DNA of 64,000 nucleotides. Source: Ziziphus jujuba (Eukaryota; Streptophyta; Magnoliopsida; Rosales; Rhamnaceae). The DNA lies in contig NC_083386.1 in the NCBI RefSeq assembly GCF_031755915.1, forward strand, positions 3,751,001-3,815,000, read 5' to 3'. Positions 24,660 through 35,386 of this stretch are shown piece by piece. The position numbers were made by a program, and so were the translations under genes. Numbering within the stretch: the stretch's first letter is position 1; the number at the start of each line of letters is the position of its first letter. The notes beneath the pieces were generated by a model. The model was not told where the DNA came from and ran no database searches. It was given only the letters and a program-made list of their open reading frames with translations.

Positions 24660-26183
24660 TTGATGAGTTCATATTGAATTTGTGAATTATGTTAATTAAA
24701 TATACTAGTATTTGAATTGAGATTTTAAATTATTTTGGAAAATAATTGATTTGAGAAATAGATTAAAAATTTCTATGATTTTGAGCATGTTCAAATATTT
24801 TATAAGTTTTTAGGGGCTTAAAATCAATTTATGGTGAATATATTTCACTATGGTATTTCTGGTTTTTGCGTGAAATGATGATTTGAAAATTTTGAAATAT
24901 TTAAATAAGCGATGGAATTTAAATATTAAATTATGATTTATGATACAGTATCGTTTGAGAAAAATATATATGATTTTACAAGATTGTTTTAAGAATACTG
25001 TATTGGTTATTTTTAAATTGATGTACCATGTAGTGCCAATATCTTGGATCAGTATTATATTATATTATATTATAGCACGCTGGATTTCGCCATGGTACCG
25101 TGAGGTTAGGTTCAGCCTACGGGATATTATTGCCACCGACCTTGAGGTTGGATTTATCCCACAGGTTATTATTGCCATGGTACCGTGAGGTTGGGTTCAG
25201 CCCATAGGATATTATTATCATGGACCGTAGGTTGGATTTATACCACAAGTAATTATTGCCACGATACGTTGAGATTGGGTGCAGCTCACAGGATATTTAT
25301 TGCCACGGACTGTGAAGTTGGGTACCTCCTGACGGTTTATTATTTACATGATGCCTTTCATATATAGAGGGTCGTGAGGTGGGTATATCCCACAGTTTAT
25401 CGTTTTGTACACCGAATGGTACATTGTATATGTTTTGAGTATATTGTTGATTTTCAAATAAGGTGGATTTACTGCACTTTTATAAATATTTTGTGGAACT
25501 GCATTTATTATATTTTATGCTTGTAATTTAGATCATGTTTATGGTATTTTCTAATATGGTATTAATCTACAAGTTAGGGTTTTGTAAAATGATTTTTAAA
25601 CGGGGAACTTTTCAAAAGAACTAAACAAGAGGTTTTGAGGGAAAGATTTTTACAGAAATAAATTATTATTTATATATTATACTATGTCACTCACTGAGAT
25701 TCCCTTATCTCACGTTTTATTGTTTTAAATTCATTCCTCTATGCCCAGGTAGCTAGTAGTAGTCTACTTCGCGCACAGCTTATCGCTTTGTTCCTTCCAC
25801 GACAGAAGCTGTATTTATTCTTTCTTTATTTATCATTATCTTTTGGACCTATTTATTATTTGTTTGTACTCCTAGTCTTCTTTGACACTCTTAGAATGCT
25901 TTGATTTTAAATATGGAGCTCAGTAGAAACCATGGTACTTATGTGTGGAGTTATGGCCTGTAATACAGTAGACCGGTTGTGGATTTATATATATATATAT
26001 ATAAAGAGAGAGAGAGAGAGAGAGGTATTATTGATAATGCTTGTGATCGATTGTTCACATTTTAAATGAGGTTCCATTGGATATCCTCTAGAGATTTTCC
26101 AATAGGACTTCACTAGGCGGGACCATCCGGGAAATCGTGGGAGGGTTTCGGTTCTCGAGTGGGTTCCGGGGCGGGTCCTGTCA
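24660..26183 (+). mobile_element. Second-type Gypsy-like solo LTR, right half
   Basis: This resumes the LTR that began at 9974. It matches 43915-44874 (TGAGTTCATA, ATGATTTATGATACAGTATCG, CACTCACTGAGATT) and ends GGGCGGGTCCTGTCA. The small ORFs at 24940-25367 are frames through its minisatellite. Confidence 0.8.
25089..25400. repeat. Minisatellite, about 43-bp units in alternating types
   Basis: Six to seven units of 41-44 bp follow each other. Each has a GCCA(C/T)GG-like start, a GTGAGGTTGGG-like middle and a CACAGG(A/T)TATTATT-like end. Types with TTCAGCC and with TTATCCCAC alternate, giving a dimeric period near 85 bp. The homologous LTR at 44290-44350 has no such expansion. Confidence 0.75.
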
Positions 26184-27960
26184 TAGAATCATTAGAGCAT
26201 CTTTTATTAATACTTGGACTGCTTAATGGTTAAGATCAGACAATGTAGGCAGGATTTATATGAGTTCATATATGGTTCATTTTGCTCTTTTTTAAACTTT
26301 CAATATTTCACTAGACTTAGATAATCAGCAATATATTTTTAAATACAAGCCACTAAAAACAATCCAATAACTACTAATAAAAATTCTAATAATAAAATTA
26401 TGAGGACAACCTATAGAAAATAACTTAGTTAATAAAAATTCTAATAATAAAACTATAAGGATAGCCTGATAGAAAATAACTATATACATATATACATAAA
26501 TCTTAATAAATGCTACAATGGGTGAAGTCTTCCGCTAAATGGTAGGTGACACATGTCTAACCAAATGTGGTGTGATGTGGAACAAAAACTTCTCATGTTA
26601 TGCATCCCACCAGTTATGATGGGATCTACGTTTCGCAACACTCGGTTGTAACCTTGACCACTTCAGAAAAATTATATAATATCTTTGAACAAAATCAATT
26701 TTAGCTTGATTTGTCTTATATTTGGGAGCCATTTGTGAACAGTTTTGTAGTTTTTACTTCTCTAGAAAGTGATTTTTATTTTATTTTTTTTGGTTCTTCC
26801 CGTAGTCACCAAATTGATAGTTTGTCTTAAATCGGATCACTATTAAAACATTTAGATTTTTTATTGTCAAACAACATAGAAGTGTGATCCCCCAAAAAAA
26901 AAAAAAAAAAAAAAAAGCACTCTAAAAGTGTTTTTATCCTTTTTACAATGCTTTTAAGGTTATAGGAATCTTCCCAAACGATAAAAACTTATATACATTC
27001 ATTTTATAGGTAATGTGGTAACACAATAAGACAATGAATATTAAATGGGATTCAAAAATTTTAATTCAATATCATGTAACGTTGTGAATATTTTATAATG
27101 TACAAAATTTACATGATATATGATAATTTAAATATTATGATTTAAATGTTATGGATGCGAGAGTTGTTCTTATCTTAGCATTGTGTGTGTCCCATTTTAT
27201 TCTAATTAAAAACTTAGGAAATATATATATATATATATAATTTTTTTTTATGGCTGCAAGAACTTGGGAAATAAGTGTCAACAGATGCAATGAAAATGAA
27301 ATGTAAGGATTTGATATTGCTTATCCACTCGCGCCTGAATGCTTATTTAAATTTGGGAATAATTTAAAGGCAAGGTTTGTCCTTCTTGTCTTCATGATCG
27401 ATTCATGCATGCATATGGACAATCTTGTAGTGATGTACATTTCAGTGTCCGCACCCATGCTGAAAGTAACGTTAAGGAATATATATATATATATATATAT
27501 ATATTTTGTCGAATCACGGGAAGCTGCGGCAATGTTGTTTATGTGGTCGGCATTGAAACCACAGAAAAGCTAATTTTTTTTAATATTTTTTTTCACTTTA
27601 GCATTGCATTGTCAAAGTACATTTTTTTATTTCCCTGCTCCAATTACCAAGACAAATTTTATCAATGCTGTTTTTGATGCCAAATTTGGGTTCAAATTTA
27701 GAATTGGCAAATTTTAACAATGAATCTCGTATAATAAATTTGGCAAAAACCTATACAATAATTGATGCTTTTTTATAAAAGTGTTGACTTTTCTTTCTTT
27801 TGGCGACGATTTTTCAGAAAACCATCGTCTTTTTTTTTTTTTTATAATTTTTATTTTCCCTCTCTTCAAATTCCAATTTCCAAAATCTCTTTTTTTCTTT
27901 TAAGAATCTCAAAATCTCTCTCTCAAATTTTCTAAAAATTCAATTGCTGCTCTTTGTGTG
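26184..27960. other. Intergenic DNA upstream of the small gene
   Basis: AT-rich single-copy-looking sequence. It has a poly-A run at 26890-26914 and (TA)n runs at 27221-27238 and 27480-27504. The last 110 bases are pyrimidine-rich and read like a plant 5' untranslated leader. No other gene was recognised. Confidence 0.4.
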
Positions 27961-28170
27961 ATGTATTCTTGGGACACTTCGTGGGTAGATCAGTGGGACT
28001 GCAGCAATTTACAACCAATTTCGAGCTCGAAGACGAACAACCATGGTGGAAGAAATGCAACAAAGTACAATCAGAAGGTGGGCAATAGACTCATCAAGAC
28101 CAAAGTGGTGGCTTCTAACGATGTTAAGAAGGTCAAAGATGGCGCTTTTGTTGGTTTCCAATGGATCAAG
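27961..28170 (+). CDS. Small plant protein of unknown function, split by Copia insertion
   Basis: The ATG at 27961 follows a pyrimidine-rich leader. The frame gives 70 residues: a start with DTSWVDQWD, a polar linker, then a basic stretch (KYNQKVGNRLIKTK) and KKVKDGAFVGFQWIK. From memory this layout resembles small uncharacterised plant proteins that begin with a TSWADQWD-type motif and end with a WIK-x-KY segment; no function is known to me. The frame breaks at the Copia target-site duplication TCAAG (28166-28170). After the element, from 34612, the same duplication is followed by TAG, then KYHNTTHKN and a TAA at 34647-34649. This looks like the missing tail with one codon turned into a stop. 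In the present arrangement the frame runs on into the 5' LTR and ends at 28249-28251. Confidence 0.6.
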
Positions 28171-28453
28171 TGTCGGGGTCCAGCTTTTTATCTCCTAAAG
28201 CCCAAGCCCATTAAGGTTTCAACCCTAAAAATCCTACATAGAGCATTATAAATAGATGCTCATTTTCAGTCTTGTATCACATAACATACTGTATAGAAAA
28301 TACAGGTTTTTTTGAGAGAGACTGAGAGAAGTGTTTTTGTGTATAAATTTTATAGTTATAATATATCTTTTTCTTCTCAATTTTCATGCTTTTGTCTCTC
28401 TTTATTTTTTTGTATTAGTTTTGTGTGTTTATGGTGATCAAAGGATTACAATA
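28171..28453 (+). repeat. Copia 5' LTR
   Basis: It starts TGTCGGGGTCC and is 283 bp. A TATAAATA box at 28247-28254 is shared with the 3' LTR. It differs from the 3' LTR by substitutions and short indels, such as a segment near 28277 that is missing at 34440. Confidence 0.92.
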
Positions 28454-28454
28454 A

Positions 28455-28469
28455 GTGGTATTAGAGCCA
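28455..28469 (+). other. Copia primer-binding site
   Basis: GTGGTATTAGAGCCA directly follows the 5' LTR and matches the 3' end complement of initiator methionine tRNA except for one T in place of C. Confidence 0.8.
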
Positions 28470-29059
28470 AGATCCAGATATAGGCTCACCGTCAAAACAA
28501 TCAAACAAAGTATTTAAGCATACCATAAGGTAGATCTCGTCGAGACGAAAAGAACGAGCCCAACCAGACCTCCATCCGCCGCAGCACACGCACCCATGCA
28601 CCGGTAAAATTTTATGTGCAAGTTTTCATGCACCGGTCAACCAACACGTGCCATCCAAGTGCCCTAGCTGAGCTGAGCCAGTAGACACATCGAGCCATGA
28701 GCTGAGAGATGACCGCTGAGTCGAGTTCAGAGCCGAGCCATGCCACATCACCCTGCCATGTCATAAGCCAGCTCTTTGCCACATCATTTGGTCAGCCACA
28801 TCATCAGCCATGTTAGCATCGGTCCAAGACTTTTCTGAAATTATAAAAGTATCCTTGTATTTTTTGTATTTGCAGGTTTTCTCAGAAGTTTTGGTATTTA
28901 TAGTTTGATCTGGAACTTTTAGAAATTGCACTTTGGCCCCAAATTTTGAAGGTTCAGATTTTGACCCGAGAATAGTCAAACCCAACATTTTTTTATCATT
29001 TTAGACACATTGGTTGACTCTATTTTTTGAATTCAGCTCTAATTTTTTTGCAAGACAAG

Positions 29060-29512
29060 ATGTCAACGGACAAGTCTCATTCGGCAGTTATGATCAAGCT
29101 TACTACCACTAACTATGCACTTTGGAGACCTCGGCTGGAAGATCTTCTAAATTGCAAGGATTTATTTGACCCCTTAAATGCAGAAGGAAAGAATCCCGAT
29201 CCCACCAAAGAAGTTGAATGGAAGAAGATGAACAAGAAAACAATCAGTCAAATCTGACAATGGATCGACCACAATGTCTTCCATCATGTTACACAAGAGA
29301 CAGATGCATATACCCTCTGGAAGAAGCTGGAGGACATGTACCAAGCCAAGACTGCTTGGAATAAAGCCTTGTTGATGAGGCGTTTGGTGAATTTGAAGTT
29401 GAAGAATGGAACTTCTGTAGCCAAGCACACCAGTATATTTCAGAACTTGGTAAACCAATTGTCTATGGTGGAGTTACAACTAGAGAATGAAGAACTTGGT
29501 AAAAATATTTTG
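29060..29512 (+). pseudogene. Copia gag N-terminal part
   Basis: The ATG at 29060 opens MSTDKSHSAVMIKL, and the frame then has TNYALWRPRLEDLL, the usual start of plant Copia gag. A TGA at 29256-29258 interrupts it. The frame continues with AYTLWKKLEDMY and AKHTSIFQNLVNQL until about 29507, where Gypsy LTR sequence takes over. The middle of gag is missing and the zinc knuckle resumes at 31076. Confidence 0.85.
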
Positions 29513-30979
29513 GGCAATTAATTATATTTAATTGGTGTTTAATTGATATTTGAATTATGCTCATGTGGTGCAATTTAATTATTATTTTATTGTGATTTAA
29601 TTTTAATTATTATGCATGAGCAAGGTATTTTCAGTAATAAATCGTATGTGGTTTTAAATATTATTTTTGGGCATAATTGGTTTAAATATTTTATGAAAAA
29701 ATTTGTTAAATTGGTGGTTTAATTTTATAATTATGCCCACGGTATTTTATTTGTTGAACCTCGTATTACGAGAAAAATTATGATTTTATTGGTTATCGAT
29801 GTTTTCGTACCGGGTTGTTAAATGAAAATATGTGGGATGGTAAATGTGAAAATTGGTTTATTTTCTACGGTAATTTTGGAAAAAACGGTACGGTTGATTT
29901 AATAATTATTTTAGACGTATTCATACAGTATTGGTGTTCTGGTGTATGTATATGTGGTTAGCGCGTAAGTATTATGTCTCCCGTGAGTTGCCATTGGACC
30001 GTGGGCAGGCAAGTTTGATATTGGCCACAGCCGCCCCCCTCCTTGGCCGGGATGACGGTTTCAGCAGCGGTACTGTCGGGACGCCAAAGTGCCGTTTGCA
30101 AGTTTCTCTCTTTAATCTCCCCGCCAGTCGGTGCTCAGAACGCTGGGTATCGGAGGACATCACCTGTATATGGTGTGGTGCGTCAAGTGTAAGTTTTCAA
30201 ATAAAATTTCAAACCCCAAAGGTGTTCAAAAATTATTTATTATAATTTATTACATTTTATTTACATTTGGGGTATTTATTTATTTATTGTTTATTAAATT
30301 GTTTGATCCCTTGGTTTTCGGAAAATACGAATATCGGGTTTTGTGAAAATGTTTTAAAAAGGGAACATTTCCAATGGAGTGGTTAGTGAGAATTTTGAGA
30401 GAAATTATTATTTTTAACTGTTATTATTTGTTTACCTATTTAATTGTTGGTATTAATTAAATTCCCTTATTTGTTATATTACTATTATTAAAAGTGTTCA
30501 GTAACTAGGGTTGCTCACTGAGATAATTAGCATATCACGTTTTTAAGTTCCATTCCCTTAGGTGCAAGGGGTGGTAGATGTTCTTCCGGGGCGAACCAAT
30601 TCTCCGCCGCTGTCGTAGTTCGTGAAATACCTTTGTACTCGTTCATTTCAGTTGTATTATTTCTTTCATCTTTGTTGTATTTTCTATTGAATAGCACTTC
30701 ATGAAGCTCTGTATACTATTCTGGACACTTATGTTTTAATTATGCACTGGGTTGCTATTATTGTTGTGAAGTGCTGTAAATTTGTGGAATCAGTTTGTAG
30801 TATTGCGGGAGGAATAAGGGGATGAATATAGAAGTGTGTTTTCAGTACAGGTAAATTTTCGGTAAGTCCTACCCTTAGGGGAGGTGCTGCCGGATTTTCC
30901 GTTGGAAGGTTCGGTGGTATTTCCCTGGGATCAGGGCTTGTCTAGGGTTTCAGGGAGGAATTCTGGACGGGTCCTGATA
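29507..30979 (+). mobile_element. Truncated long-LTR fragment inside Copia gag
   Basis: It is the right-hand part of a Gypsy LTR of the main family in sense orientation. It matches the reverse complement of 51989-53520 and ends GACGGGTCCTGATA. The first 1 kb or so of the LTR, including the TGTAACACCCC end, is missing, and part of gag is missing too. A single deletion across the left junction is the simplest explanation. It still contains the TTAGGGGAGGTGCTGCCGGA segment. Confidence 0.85.
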
Positions 30980-31075
30980 GAAATGGGGGAGACAGTAAGA
31001 AGGTACTCATGACAGGGGAGAGGCAGGAGCCAAAATAAAGGCAGATCCATAGATGGAAAGTGGCCAACATACAAG

Positions 31076-31470
31076 TGTCATTATTTTGGCCGAGAAGGAC
31101 ACTTAAAGAAGCACTGCAGGAAGATGTTGTGAGAGCAGGGGCAAAAAAGCAATCAGCCAAAGAAGGATGGTGAAACTTTAGTCACTATCAGAGGAGAAGT
31201 GGCATGTTGTTCCACACATGAAGAATCATGCCTTCACACTTCAAGCCAAGAAGTCGAATGAGTAGTAGATACTACAGTATCCTACCATGTTACTCCGCGT
31301 ATAGAGTTTTTCAAAACATATAAAGTAGGAGATTTTGGCACAGTGAAGATGGGAAATAACAGCTTCGCTAAGATCACTGGAACTGGTGATATTCAGATAA
31401 AGACCAACGTTGGACATATAATTACTTTGAAGGATGCCTGATATGTTCCAGACCTTCGGCTCAATCTGCT
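31076..31470 (+). pseudogene. Copia zinc knuckle and protease remnant
   Basis: At 31076-31117 a retroviral-type knuckle CHYFGREGHLKKHC is visible. The second cysteine of C-x2-C-x4-H-x4-C is replaced by Phe. A protease-like segment follows (VSYHVTPR at about 31275 and VGDFGTVKMGN), then DA-stop-YVPDLRLNLLS, where the stop stands for the usual tryptophan. Confidence 0.75.
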
Positions 31471-31639
31471 TTCAAGAATAGCTTTTGACAAGGAAGGCTT
31501 CGGCAACCACTTTTACAACGACACATGGAAAATTACAAAAAGTGCTATGGTTGTCGCTCGTGGACATATTTGTGGAACACTTTACAAGACTCATGTAAAG
31601 ATTTGTGCAGATAGCCTCAATATTACCGAAGGAGAGGCA

Positions 31640-32530
31640 TCTTAAAATCTGTGGCATCAGAGACTCAGTCACATAAGTGAGAAAGGATTGTCTACCTTGA
31701 CAAATAAAAATCTTATCCCCATTTCCAAGGATGCTGTGTTAGATCCTTGTAATCATTGTTTGTATGGTAAGCAACACAGAGTCTCATTTAAGTCCTCTTC
31801 AAATAGAAGATCAGAGTTGCTTACTCTGGTGCACTCTGACATTTGTGGTCCTTTGGAAGAGGAATCTCTAGGTGGCAACGGATATTTCCTGACCTTTATA
31901 GATGATGTTTCTCAGAAGGTGTGGGTTTATTTTCTGAAGATGAAGGATCAAGTTTTAGATCACTTTAAAGAGTTCCATGCCATGGTAGAGCGTATGATAG
32001 GAAAGAAGCTGAAGTGTCTTCGCTTAGACAATGAAAGTGAGTATACATCCTGAGAGTTTGATGCCTATTGTAGAGGACATAGCATTTAGCATGAGAAGAC
32101 GGTCCCTCACACCCCACAACACAATGATGTAGCCAAGAGAATGAATCGAACAATTATAGAGAAAGTTAGAAGTATGATCAGTATGGTTAAGCTGACAAAG
32201 TCATTCTGGGGAGAAACTATTCATGCCACCTCCTATCTAATTAACAGATCGCCATCAGTACCACTGAATTTTGAAATTCTAGAGAAAGTGTGGTCTGGTA
32301 AGACTCCCTTATACTCTTATTTATGAGTATTTGGATGTTTAGCCTTTGCACATGTATCCAAGGAGCTTAGGCAAAATCTTGACGCGAGGACTACTCCATG
32401 CATATTTATCGGATATAGAGATGAAGAATTTGGATACAAATTATGGGATCCAAAAGAAAAGAAGGTTATCAGAAGTAGGGATGTAGTATTCCAAGAAAAT
32501 CAGACTATAGAAGACATTAAGAAACCAAGG
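31640..32530 (+). pseudogene. Copia integrase remnant
   Basis: The pre-integrase motif LWHQRLSHISEKGL is followed by CNHCLYGKQHR of the zinc-binding region. The catalytic core shows HSDICGP and FLTFIDDVSQKVWVY, and RLDNESEY near 32025. Stops fall at about 32051, 32086 and 32325. The C-terminal GYRDEEFGYKLWDP box is present near 32410. Confidence 0.85.
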
Positions 32531-32899
32531 AAGTCTTTTAGTACCAGTGCCCATGATTTTGTTCCTGATCCAGTACTGGCACAACCAACCACAGATGATG
32601 ATGAGGTGCATAAAGAATTACCAGAAGCAGAACAAGAGAGAGAAAAGGATATTGAGCAAGGAGATGCTCAAACACCAGAAGCTGCAGGACCATCACAATA
32701 GTTAAATGATGGTACACCTCTTCAAAGATTTGAATGAGGCCGTGTTCTATCAAAGAGATATCCGGAATCTCAATATATTCTGCTTACTGAAGAAGGGGAA
32801 CCAGAGAGTTTTCAGGGAGCTAACTCCCATCAAGATAGAGAAAAATGGCTGCATGCGATGCAAGATGAGATGGAATCTTCATAGAAAAACCATACTTAT

Positions 32900-33800
32900 G
32901 AGTTGGCTGAGATTCCAAAAGGAAAGAAGGCACTGAAGAACAAATGGGTATTTAAGCTCAAGAAAGATAGCAACGGAAGGGTGGTGAAGCACAAAGCCTG
33001 ATTGGTTGTCAAAGGTTTCCTTCAAAAGAAGGGAATTGATTTAGATGAGATTTTCTTACCAGTGGTGAAGATGACTTTGATACGAGTTATTCTCAATTTA
33101 GTAGCCTATTTAAACCTAGAGCTTGAGCCGATGGATGTGAAAACAGTGTTCCTTCATGGTGATCTACATGAGAAGATTTATATGGAGCAGCCAGAAGGTT
33201 TTGAGGTTTCAGGGAAAGAGAACCTCGTTTGCAAGCTAACAAAGAGCTTGTATGGTTTCAAGTAAGCACCTAGACAATGGGACAAGAAGTTTGACTCTTT
33301 TATGGTGAGTCAAGGATACAAGAAGACTGATGAAGACCAGCATGTTTATATTCAAAGATTTCCAGATGGAAACTTCATTGCACTTTTGCTGTATGTCGAC
33401 GACATATTGATCGTCGGACAAGATGCAATGAAAATTAGTCAGCTGAAGAAATAACTTTCCAAGTCATTTGATATGAAGGACTTGGGAACAACTCAATAGA
33501 TTTTAGAAATACAAATAGCCCGAAATAGGAGGAATCACAAGTTGTGGCTATCTCAAGAGAAGTATGTCAAAAGAGTGATAAAGAGATTTGGCATGGAGAA
33601 GGCCAAACGAGTTAGCATTCTAGTAGCAAACCATTTCAAGTTAAGCAAGAGATCCTGCCCCTTATCCAAAGTAGAGATAGAAGAGATGGCTTCAGAGCCT
33701 TATTCTTCAGCGGTGGCAAGTCTAATATATGCAATGGTGTATACTAGACTGGACATTGCTCATACAGTTGGTTTAAATCCTGGAATGGAACACTGAGAAG
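32900..33800 (+). pseudogene. Copia reverse transcriptase remnant
   Basis: It reads WVFKLKKDSNG, then LVVKGFLQKKGID, MDVKTVFLHGDL and YMEQPEGFEV. The catalytic YVDD box is intact at 33392-33403 within LLYVDDILIVG. Stops at 33000, 33262, 33451 and 33497 break the frame, each at a position where the family has Arg or Gln. No active enzyme is expected. Confidence 0.9.
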
Positions 33801-33839
33801 CAGTTAAGTGGATTCTTAGGTATCTTAAAGGTACATAAA

Positions 33840-34300
33840 AAGTATGGCTATACAGATGTAGACATGGCTAGAGATCTTGATAGTAGGAAATCTACTTCAG
33901 GTTATATTTACATTTTTGCTTGAGCAGCTGTGTCATGGCAGTCAAGATTGCAAAAGTGTGTAGCTTTATCTACGACAGAAGTAGAGTATATTGCCACAGC
34001 GGAAACCGGTAAGAAGATGTTATGGTTAAAGCATTTGCTCCATAAATTGGGCATCAAGCAGAACGACTATAAGATATATTTTGACAGCCAAAGTGCTATG
34101 AATTTAAGCAATAACTCAATGTATCATTCTCGGACAAGGCATATTGATATCCACTATCATTGAATATGCGATGTGACTAAGCATAAATTTTGGAGGTTGG
34201 TGAAGATTCACACAAAGGATAATCCAGCAGATATATTTACAAGCGTTGTCATACCGAAGAAGTTAAAGCTGTGTAGAAACATAGCTGGTTTAGATGGTGG
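33840..34300 (+). pseudogene. Copia RNase H remnant
   Basis: The typical segment VSWQSRLQKCVALSTTEVEY is followed by GKKMLWLKHLL and YFDSQSAMNLS, and HSRTRHIDI near 34125. Stops interrupt at about 33922 and 34162. The tail DNPADIFTSVV precedes the purine tract. Confidence 0.88.
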
Positions 34301-34341
34301 GTGACCATCAAGTTTTTGAAATGCGGTTGGAGGGGGAGAAT

Positions 34342-34611
34342 TGTGGGGTCTAGCCTTTCATCTCCTAAAGCCCAAGCCCATTAGAGTTTTAACCCTAAAA
34401 ACCCTACAGAGAGCATTATAAATAGATGTTCATTTTCAATCTTCACTGTATAAAAAATACAGGTTTTTTGAGAGAGGCTGAGAGAAGGTTTTTTTTGCGT
34501 ATAAATTTTATAGTTATAATACATCTTTTTCTTCTCAATTTTCATGCTTTTATCTCTCTTTATTTTTCTATATTAGTTTTATGTGTTTTTGATGATCAAA
34601 GGATCACAACA
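34342..34611 (+). repeat. Copia 3' LTR
   Basis: It starts TGTGGGGTC after the purine tract GGAGGGGGAGAAT and ends GGATCACAACA. The TATAAATA box is at 34417-34424. It is followed by the TCAAG duplication and the tail of the disrupted small gene. Confidence 0.92.
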
Positions 34612-34649
34612 TCAAGTAGAAATACCATAATACCACCCACAAGAACTAA

Positions 34650-35068
34650 TGTCATTTTGCTTTTCCATCTTCTTATTCTTCTTCTACTTTTCTGGGTTTT
34701 AATTTTCTCTTAAATTAACGTTGATACTTTTTTTTTTTTTCATTCATCTTGTGTATATTTTATATATATATTTTTTGCTTAATTTTTTTTTCTCTTTTAA
34801 ACGATTTGGGAATGTTTTTTGTCAATTTTTTCTCACATGAGGCATACTTTAACCTAATAGTAGAAAGACTATAGTTATATATATATATATAGCTTAAAAA
34901 AAAAATAAAAGCTTTGTATGCCAAACCAAATTGATTAATCGAAATTAATTCCATTTTTATTATCCGCATCATCTTATCTTCAAAAATAATTAAGATGGGA
35001 ATAGATCCGAGGCGATTAATTCCCATATTTATTATATAAAACATATAAATCAAAGAAATAATATAACT
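34650..35068. other. Spacer between the split gene and block C
   Basis: T-rich and AT-rich sequence, probably the 3' flank of the small gene. A 161-codon minus-strand ORF overlapping this stretch is AT-driven and unlike any family I know. Confidence 0.4.
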
Positions 35069-35386
35069 GCAAATATAGTAAATAGAACACTTTATTATGA
35101 TAACTTCTTGCAAGGACATAATCCCCAACACGATGGAACACAAATAGCCAAGTCTATAAACATCAATGCTGCATGCATGCCAACATAGTGCACTTGCATT
35201 TACAGCCTTATTCTTTAACATATGCATATACACATGGACATGCAAGTAGGGATATCTATATTATATATATGTATACATATATTTTTTTGGTAATAACATA
35301 TAGGGTTATCTATACATATTGACATAATTTTCAAAATATATAGTTTATTTCATATATATATATATATATTGCATGATATATACTAT

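Larger units (their letters stand above)
28171..34611 (+). mobile_element. Ty1/Copia retrotransposon, complete ends, decayed coding region
   Basis: LTRs at 28171-28453 and 34342-34611 flank a gag-pol relic in Copia order (gag, zinc knuckle, protease, integrase, reverse transcriptase, RNase H). A perfect TCAAG duplication sits at 28166-28170 and 34612-34616. The primer-binding site is GTGGTATTAGAGCCA at 28455-28469 and the purine tract is GGAGGGGGAGAA just before the 3' LTR. The LTRs differ at many positions, so the insertion is old. A piece of the long Gypsy LTR (29507-30979) sits inside gag. Confidence 0.95.

Noticed and set aside
29931..30245. A 104-codon open frame and its counterparts near 52768 and 12652
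   Set aside because: They are the same segment of the LTR family read in different copies, with no conserved protein after comparison between copies.
34760..35245. A 161-codon minus-strand open frame
   Set aside because: It runs through AT-rich DNA and the 3' flank shared by blocks A and C; the same frame is not kept in block A.
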